This document shows, piece after piece, positions 57,936 to 64,000 of a stretch of 64,000 nt of DNA. Under the pieces are notes generated by a model. It was given only the letters and a program-made list of their open reading frames with translations. It had not been told where the DNA came from and did no database searches. A program made the position numbers and the translations under genes. Source of the DNA: Neptunomonas japonica DSM 18939 (GTDB lineage: Bacteria > Pseudomonadota > Gammaproteobacteria > Pseudomonadales > Balneatricaceae); the NCBI RefSeq assembly GCF_000422765.1, contig NZ_AUGR01000009.1, positions 62,001 through 126,000 on the forward strand, in the 5' to 3' direction. Each line of letters starts with the position of its first letter. The stretch's first letter is position 1.

Positions 57936-59759
57936 ATGGTTAAAAAAATATTTTTACCTACAATTTTTTTATTATTAACTTACGGGTTTTGGCTTAGCCC
58001 TGACTTTAAGGTCATTACTGCGGGCGTGGCCATTTTCCTGTTTGGAATGCTAGCCCTTGAGCAAGGCTTTAATGCATTCGCAGGCGGGGCTCTTGAAAGG
58101 AGCCTGCGTAAAAGTACCAACAAAATGTGGAAAAGCCTGACGTTTGGTTTTACCGCGGCAACTGTGATGCAATCCAGTTCATTGGTGTCTGTTATTACTA
58201 TCTCGTTTCTCAGTGCAGGCCTTATCGGGCTGGTTGAGGGTATGGGTATTATTTTTGGCGCCAATGTTGGTAGTACCACTGGAGCTTGGCTGATTGCAGG
58301 CTTTGGCTTGAAGGTGAAAATTTCTGCTTATGCAATGCCAATACTGGTGTTTGGTGTCATTTTTATTTTTCAAAAAGCAAAAATCCTGAAGGGGTTTGGC
58401 TACATCCTAGCTGGGTTAGGTTTTCTTTTCCTCGGCATTCACTATATGAAAGAGGGCTTTGAGGCCTTCCAAAATCAAATCAGCCTAACTGATTATGCCA
58501 TGGAAGGCTTTGTTGGGGTGCTGGTCTTTACGCTGATAGGCATTGTGGCGACTATTATTATGCAGTCTAGCCATGCGACGCTAGTGCTGGTCATTACCGC
58601 GCTTTCGGTACAGCAGGTCACTTATGGGAATGCTCTTGCTTTAGTGATTGGTGCCAATGTGGGTACCACTATCACTGCTGTGTTAGGGTCGCTGACATCT
58701 AATACTGACGGAAAGCGGCTTGCGTTATCTGATGTGCTCTTCAAAGTTGCAGCTGGTGTTTTTTTCATGCTGGCTATAAATCCTGTTACTGATTTGGTAG
58801 ACATGGTGTCCACCACAATAGGTATTGCTGAAGATGATTACACACTCAAGCTAGCCGTATTCCACACCATTTTTAATATCACCGGTGTCATTATTATGGT
58901 GCCATTTACAGAGAGGTTAGTCTCACTTCTTGAGCGTGTGCTGCCAGTTCAGGCCCCACAAATTGAAAAATCTCGCTATCTCTCTTCTGCATCAGCAGAG
59001 ATCCCTGCCGCTGCTATAGAAGCGGTTAGAAAAGAGACAGTACGCCTTTATGATTTGTCGGTAGATATCATCATTCAAGGTCTAAGTTTAAATAGAAGTG
59101 TGCTTGCTCCAGAAAATGAAATTGAAGATATCATTAATAGCTCGGGTAAAATTATTTTGCAGCAAGATATTGATGATGTATACGAAAGACGCATCAAGTC
59201 TATTTATGCAGACATCGTGGCATTTATTAGTCAGTCTCAAAACTCAGTAGGGGCAGCAGGCCACTTGGATAGACTCTTGTTACTGAGAGAAGTTGGTCGC
59301 GACCTAGTTGAGACCATTAAAGGTATCAAACATCTGCAAAAAAACCTGAAGCTTTATAGTATTTCGGCGAACTCGGATATTCGCCAAGAATATAACAATA
59401 TGCGTATTCAAATATGTTGCGTGCTGCAGGAATTAGAAGTTATACGAGCCGGAGACGATGAGTCAGCAACGATTTTATCACTTGATCAGCTTAAAGTAGA
59501 AATAAAAGAGGGAGACATTATTAAAACAGGGAGGTTGGATCGACTGATTCGCGAGCACCGTATCAGCGCAGCAATGGCAATCTCTCTTATGAATGATAGT
59601 GCTTACTATCAGGATATCTGTCGAAACCTTATTCATATGGGAGGAATTCTATTTACCTCTTCAGATCAAGATGATGAGGTGGCAGAAAATAGTGTTGCTC
59701 TTGATGAGGTAGAGATCAAAGAGGTTGTAGATGGGTATGTTGAGGATACAAGTAAATGA
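57936..59759 (+). CDS. Na+/phosphate cotransporter family protein with PhoU-like domain
   Basis: 607 aa. Membrane part about 1-340 with two inverted Na_Pi_cotrans repeats: 'MQSSSLVSV' with 'GANVGSTTGAWL', then 'MQSSHATLVLV' with 'GANVGTTITAVL'; the QSS and NVG-T elements bind sodium and phosphate. The C-terminal part (about 355-590) is helical and PhoU-like. Four-base ATGA overlap with the next gene and 72 bp after pitA, so the phosphate genes may form one operon. Confidence 0.85.
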   Translation: MVKKIFLPTIFLLLTYGFWLSPDFKVITAGVAIFLFGMLALEQGFNAFAGGALERSLRKSTNKMWKSLTFGFTAATVMQSSSLVSVITISFLSAGLIGLVEGMGIIFGANVGSTTGAWLIAGFGLKVKISAYAMPILVFGVIFIFQKAKILKGFGYILAGLGFLFLGIHYMKEGFEAFQNQISLTDYAMEGFVGVLVFTLIGIVATIIMQSSHATLVLVITALSVQQVTYGNALALVIGANVGTTITAVLGSLTSNTDGKRLALSDVLFKVAAGVFFMLAINPVTDLVDMVSTTIGIAEDDYTLKLAVFHTIFNITGVIIMVPFTERLVSLLERVLPVQAPQIEKSRYLSSASAEIPAAAIEAVRKETVRLYDLSVDIIIQGLSLNRSVLAPENEIEDIINSSGKIILQQDIDDVYERRIKSIYADIVAFISQSQNSVGAAGHLDRLLLLREVGRDLVETIKGIKHLQKNLKLYSISANSDIRQEYNNMRIQICCVLQELEVIRAGDDESATILSLDQLKVEIKEGDIIKTGRLDRLIREHRISAAMAISLMNDSAYYQDICRNLIHMGGILFTSSDQDDEVAENSVALDEVEIKEVVDGYVEDTSK

Positions 59760-60013
59760 ATACTAATGATTTGTTAAAAAAAGTGAAGAGCTTTCTCGGT
59801 ACGGATAGGCGCGAACAAATTACAAAGTATGAGTCACTAAAACGCCTTCTGAAAAAGCTAAAGATAAAACAAAATCTACTTAAAGATAAGGTTAAGAAGG
59901 AGAGTAATAAAAAAACTAAAAAAAGGCTTGAAGAAAAGCTAAGAGTTATTAAAGCACAGCGAAAGAAAGGCTTGAAATTACTAAAAGAACTTAAGAGTGA
60001 AATACATAAATAG
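59756..60013 (+). CDS. Lysine-rich coiled-coil protein coupled to the phosphate transporter
   Basis: 85 aa, ATGA overlap with the cotransporter gene. About one third Lys/Arg, no membrane segment; a continuous helix with heptads ('YESLKRLLKKLKIKQNLLKDKVKKE') is predicted by eye. No named family. The high positive charge and coupling suggest contact with phosphate-rich polymers or with the transporter's cytoplasmic domain; both are speculation. Confidence 0.6.
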   Translation: MNTNDLLKKVKSFLGTDRREQITKYESLKRLLKKLKIKQNLLKDKVKKESNKKTKKRLEEKLRVIKAQRKKGLKLLKELKSEIHK

Positions 60014-60073
60014 GTTAAAATACGGGTAGGAGTAAGGGCTGGCTGTGTATTCACTCATCATCAGTAAATACTC

Positions 60074-60574
60074 TTAAGGTTTTTTATCCACCTCAAGGAA
60101 GCCAAACCATAGTCCAAGTATTGATGACGTAGGAATAACAACAGAATACAATATATTCAAAGCGTTTTTTATGAAAAATGCAGATCCAGTGCATATAAAA
60201 AATCCATAAATAGACACTCCGTATAAAATGCTAAGACATATAATACTGATAACTTTTATATTATTATTTAATCCATAATTTGAAATGCAACTTAAATATG
60301 GCTTGATAGAGATAGATAAAAGCAATGAATATATTAATATTGGTAGTGTGGCAGTAAAGTTATTGAAGATGGAGGCTATAACAAAAAAATATGAAAAAAA
60401 CACTGTCCAGTATATTAACGTTTGCCCACTGTCTAGCCATCTTGTAATAAGAACAGAATCTCCTGAAAGAAGAACTATTATTAAGCTACTGAATACAAAT
60501 GAAATTGCGCTAATCATAGGCCCAAATATTAAACACGTGAAAAATATCCCTTTGTTTATATTTATGCTGAGCAT
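60074..60574 (-). CDS. Integral membrane protein of unknown function
   Basis: 166 aa with four or five membrane segments (about 8-35, 50-72, 76-95, 105-128, 138-160). Very AT-rich and Ile/Ser-rich compared with neighbouring genes, which hints at recent acquisition. Convergent with the coiled-coil gene. Not recognised. Confidence 0.5.
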   Translation of the reverse strand: MLSININKGIFFTCLIFGPMISAISFVFSSLIIVLLSGDSVLITRWLDSGQTLIYWTVFFSYFFVIASIFNNFTATLPILIYSLLLSISIKPYLSCISNYGLNNNIKVISIICLSILYGVSIYGFFICTGSAFFIKNALNILYSVVIPTSSILGLWFGFLEVDKKP

Positions 60575-60660
60575 TTACTGATTCCAATAGCTTCTTGTAT
60601 TTACTTTTACGACACGCTGTCTTCACGAGCATGATTTATAAAATGATAAAAATTCTATAA

Positions 60661-60693
60661 ACCTTGTAATCATTTTATAGGTAATTACAAGGT
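60661..60693 (-). terminator. Rho-independent terminator of the nickel SOD operon
   Basis: ACCTTGTAAT (60661-60670) pairs fully with ATTACAAGGT (60684-60693) over a 13-nt loop. On the minus strand it begins 13 bp after the sodX stop and is followed by a T-rich run. Confidence 0.7.
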
Positions 60694-60705
60694 CTATTTC
60701 TCGTA

Positions 60706-61029
60706 CTATCTGAAATCGATGTGCTGAACAGGTTGCTCTTCTTTATAAGGTATATGCCACAGCAATTTACCTATTATTAGTTGTTTGGGTTGCCTCCCTA
60801 TCTTTTCGCTGGAAGTACTAGCCGGATTATCACCGGCTAACAACACGGCTCCTGCATTATCGATATCAATAATTCGCTTGATAATGGAGCCATATATGGG
60901 GTGGCGTACGATTACCACATCATTGACACGATATCGACTAAAGCGCCAGCTGAAGCTCACAATATAATCGCCGTCCCGAAAAATGGGATCCATACTACGA
61001 CCACGAACAGAGTGGATACGTACGCCCAT
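60706..61029 (-). CDS. sodX: Nickel-type superoxide dismutase maturation protease
   Basis: 107 aa, S26/S24 peptidase fold. Catalytic Ser in 'VRGRSMDPIFRDGD' and Lys in 'GSIIKRIIDID', followed by 'LAGDNPASTSSEKIG', as in signal-peptidase-like enzymes. Four bases after the sodN stop. In known operons SodX removes the SodN leader to free the nickel-binding His1. Confidence 0.85.
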   Translation of the reverse strand: MGVRIHSVRGRSMDPIFRDGDYIVSFSWRFSRYRVNDVVIVRHPIYGSIIKRIIDIDNAGAVLLAGDNPASTSSEKIGRQPKQLIIGKLLWHIPYKEEQPVQHIDFR

Positions 61030-61033
61030 TTGG

Positions 61034-61534
61034 TTACCCCAATTTTGGATAGATTACTGGCATTGATGGGGGGTATGGGCAGTCAGCTGAGAAGGTTGAA
61101 ATTCCCTTCGTGGCCCAAAAGTTGGCTGAAAATTCATTTACTAGTTTAAGTAATTTTTCACCATGATCACGACTGATATGTTGCTTGCAGCTAGAAGCGG
61201 TTAGCATAATGTTGTGCACTAATGCGTTGGTGTCTGGAAATTGCGTAAACTGAGGCTGTTTAAAATAGTCGCCCCAAATAACGCGAATTTCTTCTTTCAC
61301 CTTGGTTGCGTGACTCTCTTTTTCCTGTACTAAGCGACTTAAAGTGGCTTGTTCTGCTAGTGTTAGTTTATCTTTTTTTTCCAACTCCTGAATTAAATCA
61401 ATGAAGCGAATAACACTTAATGTTGCTATTTGAGCAACTTGAGGGTCGTATATTTTACATGGAATATCGCAGTGGGCATCTGCAGGAGTAAAATCCATTA
61501 CTAGATCAAGGGATTTAAATATGGAGTAGATCAT
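61034..61534 (-). CDS. sodN: Nickel superoxide dismutase
   Basis: 166 aa. A 20-residue leader precedes the nickel hook H21-C22-D-I-P-C26-K-I-Y29-D-P, which gives mature His1, Cys2, Cys6 and the conserved Tyr9. The rest is helical ('ELEKKDKLTLAEQATLSRLVQEKESHATKVKEEIRVIWGDYFK' pattern), as in the four-helix SodN subunit, ending 'KLVNEFSANFWATKG'. Hexameric cytoplasmic enzyme that disproportionates superoxide. Overlaps the upstream gene by four bases. Confidence 0.92.
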   Translation of the reverse strand: MIYSIFKSLDLVMDFTPADAHCDIPCKIYDPQVAQIATLSVIRFIDLIQELEKKDKLTLAEQATLSRLVQEKESHATKVKEEIRVIWGDYFKQPQFTQFPDTNALVHNIMLTASSCKQHISRDHGEKLLKLVNEFSANFWATKGISTFSADCPYPPSMPVIYPKLG

Positions 61535-61737
61535 TGTTGGTACTCCTTCGCATTTTTTTTACGTTTAACTTTTACTGTCCATATCGTGGCTGTGACAGCA
61601 GTTAAAGCTATCACGCAGTAAAACAACATGTGAATTGGCTCGCTACTCCAGTGGTTATGATCATGCCCTACGTGAGCTGATGCACTACTACTGGCAAGTA
61701 GTAGGCAGAAAGTGAGTAATATATTGTTATGCTTCAT
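61531..61737 (-). CDS. Small His-rich membrane protein of the sodN operon
   Basis: 68 aa. Signal peptide to about residue 21 ('SSASAHVG'), so the mature end would be 'HVGHDHNHW' with four His in nine residues, then one membrane helix (about 36-56) and a basic cytoplasmic tail. ATGA overlap with sodN. A nickel-binding or nickel-delivery role is suggested by the His cluster and neighbour; not a known family to me. Confidence 0.6.
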   Translation of the reverse strand: MKHNNILLTFCLLLASSSASAHVGHDHNHWSSEPIHMLFYCVIALTAVTATIWTVKVKRKKNAKEYQQ

Positions 61738-61745
61738 AATTATCC

Positions 61746-62174
61746 TTAGTTAATGGAGCTGGTTTTTGTAGTAGGTTCAGTGAACCAGGGTTGCGCGGTG
61801 GGAATAGGGGGGTTCTCTTGTGAATAATGTACTGCTATAAATTGAAGTAAGGCTGTGTAGCTGCGTCGCAGACCGTTACGAATTGCTGGTTCACGGTCAC
61901 CGTCGGCATTTTCTTTTAACGCTTGAAGTAAGTATGTGTGAAGGTTTTGTAATTCGTGTTCTGCTTGTTGAAAATGTTGCCTGTGAGAATGCAAATCAGC
62001 CATGTTTAGTTGGCTTACAACGATGGCTGCTATAGCTTCTTCAGCATTATTCCAATTATTGAGTAGGTCTCTCGCACATGTTTTAGCTTGTAGGTAGTAG
62101 TTAGTTGCTTCGCTATACTGTTGTAGATCGAAGAGCTGATTCCCAGCTAATATGTTCTTTTTCCATTGTTTCAT
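61746..62174 (-). CDS. Helical TPR-like protein, first gene of the sodN operon
   Basis: 142 aa, soluble, helical pairs resembling TPRs: 'GNQLFDLQQYSEATNYYLQAKTCARDLL' and 'SQLNMADLHSHRQHFQQAEHELQNLHTYLLQAL'. It begins the visible operon and ends eight bases before the His-rich gene. Resembles the DUF2753-type proteins of Vibrio, which I cannot confirm by eye. Also contains several His. Confidence 0.6.
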   Translation of the reverse strand: MKQWKKNILAGNQLFDLQQYSEATNYYLQAKTCARDLLNNWNNAEEAIAAIVVSQLNMADLHSHRQHFQQAEHELQNLHTYLLQALKENADGDREPAIRNGLRRSYTALLQFIAVHYSQENPPIPTAQPWFTEPTTKTSSIN

Positions 62175-62855
62175 TTTTGGGCTCTCTTGTTTCTCACAAC
62201 TGATGCCTGTTGACTACTATCTAGACTCTGCAAGTTATTTTTTACCAAACTTTTTATGCCACACTGATAACTGTGTTCTTTGCACTAGAGAATCGAGGAC
62301 GCCTAAAAAGTAAGTTTTTAAATTGTGAGTGGAGCGTCGTGCTCTTGTATGAGTAGAGCCGGTCCGCTCTATGATTTTCTTGGGGCCGTACAGGAGTATT
62401 TTAGGGTTATCCAGACACCTATCATGGCGGACATTTAGTTCTAGATAAGATAAGAGAAATAGCCAAATATTCATTTTAATGCTAACAGTAATGATAATGA
62501 TAATGATAATGATAATGATTATTATTTATAAATCATAAGTTGGACCTGAGTCAAGGCTTTACAGAAGAATAAACGAAAGATGAAGATATCTAAGGTGTTT
62601 TGTATGAATAGTATTGATGCACGATTCTTGAACAGAGATTGTATACTGCAGAGGTGGGCTCATTTCTCCTGACCCACCCAGGTCGATTTAATTTTTGACG
62701 AAAACTCAATCCCAGAAAAAGGCGACCAAGCACAATGGTATAAGCTGTTCTCGTGCTTGTTTTTCCAGTAAGTCCAAGCCAGTAAACCAAATGGTGCTTA
62801 CTGGTGTCTTGGTAGCCCTGTCACTATAAAATGCTAGCTCTATTTGGCATCTGAA
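62175..62855. other. Long intergenic region before the nickel SOD operon
   Basis: 681 bp between two leftward transcription units. It holds the GATAAT array at 62493-62527. Two minus-strand frames, 62235-62474 and 62590-62790, are open but their predicted peptides have atypical composition and no recognised domain, so they are not called as genes. Downstream of the array a leader of about 300 bases would precede the gene at 62174. Confidence 0.5.
62493..62527. promoter_or_regulatory. Tandem GATAAT hexamers, extended Fur-binding array
   Basis: Four exact GATAAT hexamers in a row (62493-62516) followed by GATTATTATTT. The Fur consensus is built from repeats of this hexamer. Position suggests iron control of the leftward sodN operon. 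Confidence 0.6.
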
Positions 62856-64000
62856 TTATAGAACATTTACACCTCCGCCAAATGCCTGATAAATACCCAC
62901 TAAACGAGTAAAGGTTTGTTGTTCTAGTTGCGCTTTTTGATCACGACTGCGTAGCAATTCGCGCTCAGCATCTAATAGATCAAGAAACTCACCACTACCG
63001 GCGTTATAACGTTGGCGAGCAATACGAACGGCTTTCTGGCTCGCTTCACGCTGTTGTATTGTCATTATCTCTTGTTGACGGCTTAGATTGTAATTTTTAA
63101 GTGATAGCGACATCTCATTAAGAGCAGTAAATACACTTTGTTCAAAATCAGCCAAAGCCATGCGTGAACTGGCTTTAGCTGAATTAATGCGTGCTCTTAC
63201 CGAGCTTAAATCAGCTGCTTGCCAACTAAGTGTTGGGGCTATCGACCAACTTTGACTAGCACTATTTAACGAAAACCCAGGGCCAGATAAGAAGCCCAGA
63301 AAACCGCCAATAGATAAATTAGGATATAAATCTGCTGTAGCGACACCTATTAGAGCAGTACTTGCAGCAAGCGCACGCTCACTACTGGCAACGTCTGCAC
63401 GATAGCGTAGGTAGTTTTCACCTTGTACAATCGTGACAGGTTTTTGTAATTGCGGGAGTTGTATGAGTTGAGGTGAGTTTTTACTCTCGTCTAAAGCGAG
63501 CTGTCCAGGGCTTTGTGCAAGTAACGAGGAAAGTGTCGCGTCGGCTGATTGTAGTTGGCTTTCGTAGGCGGGGATGTTTGCTTTTACTTCGTAAAGTTGA
63601 GCATCCATACGTGCTAGTTCAAGCTCTGATGCCATGCCGACCTGTAAACGAGCAAGAACGATGGCTCTGCTCTGTTCGAGGTTATCAAGATTCTCTTGGG
63701 CGACCTGTAGACGCAATTGTGCGCCTCGATAGTCACCGTAGCTGACAGCTACCTGGCTTATGATCTGTAGTTGTGCATCGTGCCATAAAATATTCGCTTG
63801 CTGTAGATTGGCTTGAGCCGCTTCGCTGGCGCGTTGGATCTTGCCAAACAGATCTATATCCCACGATAGGCTAGCCCCCGTTGTGTAGCCACGGCTAATG
63901 ACGCCATCATTACTCGAGGCTAAAGTGCTGTTCTCATAAGCTTGATAACCTGAATCCAAGGTGCCCGTTGGCAAGCTGTTATTGTCTGTATCCTTAAAGA
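62856..64000 (-). CDS. RND efflux outer membrane factor (OprM/NodT family), N-terminus beyond the window
   Basis: 381 codons visible and open to the window edge. Two OEP repeats typical of the TolC/OprM fold: 'GASLSWDIDLFGKIQRASEAAQANLQQA', 'VAVSYGDYRGAQLRLQVAQENL', 'VGMASELELARMDAQLYEVKANIP', then 'SIAPTLSWQAADLSSVRARINSAKA', 'ALNEMSLSLKNY' and 'RYNAGSGEFLDLLDAERELLRSRDQ'. About 100 residues including the lipoprotein signal are missing. Partner pump genes should lie outside the window. Confidence 0.88.
   Translation of the reverse strand, partial: FKDTDNNSLPTGTLDSGYQAYENSTLASSNDGVISRGYTTGASLSWDIDLFGKIQRASEAAQANLQQANILWHDAQLQIISQVAVSYGDYRGAQLRLQVAQENLDNLEQSRAIVLARLQVGMASELELARMDAQLYEVKANIPAYESQLQSADATLSSLLAQSPGQLALDESKNSPQLIQLPQLQKPVTIVQGENYLRYRADVASSERALAASTALIGVATADLYPNLSIGGFLGFLSGPGFSLNSASQSWSIAPTLSWQAADLSSVRARINSAKASSRMALADFEQSVFTALNEMSLSLKNYNLSRQQEIMTIQQREASQKAVRIARQRYNAGSGEFLDLLDAERELLRSRDQKAQLEQQTFTRLVGIYQAFGGGVNVL

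Noticed and set aside
62235-62474. 79-aa minus-strand ORF beginning just after the GATAAT array
   Set aside because: Well placed for transcription, but no ribosome site and the composition looks random apart from the first hydrophobic residues; could be checked by conservation.
62590-62790. 66-aa minus-strand ORF
   Set aside because: No domain, no ribosome site, isolated; likely chance.
1-64000. CRISPR arrays, rRNA, tRNA, transposases, prophage genes
   Set aside because: None seen on either strand while reading; the only mobile DNA supported is the cassette array.

Overview
The window looks like chromosomal DNA of a marine gammaproteobacterium, probably of the Oceanospirillales/Vibrio-Marinobacterium kind. 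The grounds are the gene content: a Vibrio-type TonB2 system with DUF3450 and TtpC-like partners, hemP/hmuSTUV, nickel superoxide dismutase, a syp-like exopolysaccharide locus and sedentary-integron style gene cassettes. No rRNA, tRNA, CRISPR array or transposase was seen. The genus cannot be fixed from the sequence alone.

Layout. 1-3110: a TetR-controlled divergon (sterol desaturase-like protein, a membrane-anchored GyrI-like protein, a 56-aa membrane peptide, and opposite them an ABC membrane domain without ATPase), with two matching 20-bp operators between the arms. 3251-5972: an isolated homoprotocatechuate dioxygenase (hpaD) with an MFS transporter and its MarR regulator (hpaR). 6111-20737 and 25652-33186: a large exopolysaccharide locus resembling the Vibrio fischeri syp cluster. 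It has a sigma-54 response regulator (SypG-like), a kinase/receiver/phosphatase switch protein (SypE-like), a STAS target (SypA-like), export, chain-length, flippase, polymerase, sugar-transferase and acyltransferase genes, and in addition an exosortase-like membrane protease with a plausible secreted DUF4114 substrate. Six sigma-54 (-24/-12) promoters in this region each lie 45-118 bp from a copy of the same palindrome, TC(T/G)CA-N3-TG(A/C)GA, so the parts form one regulon, presumably driven by the SypG-like activator.

21788-23206, inserted between the two polysaccharide blocks, is a run of three integron gene cassettes without an integrase. The core sites of each cassette are exactly complementary, as cassette recombination requires. 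It is followed by ordinary accessory genes (EamA permease, DUF1761 protein) and a Tat-exported intradiol dioxygenase.

33422-49210 is an iron/haem acquisition region: Fur box, hemP, TonB receptor, hmuS, hmuTUV, a CcmI-domain membrane protein, an ABC exporter, then a second Fur box and the TonB2-type energising operon (DUF3450, TtpC-like, ExbB, ExbD, TonB, TPR) and a two-component system. 49268-55686 is a third metal operon that starts with a Fur/Zur-like box and two tiny ORFs, then PepSY, DUF2271, DUF4198 and DUF6162 proteins and a cluster A-I (Zn/Mn/Fe) ABC transporter. 56292-60013 holds two phosphate transporters. 60706-62174 is a nickel SOD operon (SodN, its protease SodX, a His-rich peptide and an alpha-helical protein) downstream of a GATAAT-repeat Fur array. 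The window ends inside an RND-type outer membrane efflux gene. Within the dense operons many junctions are ATGA overlaps, which were used to choose start codons.
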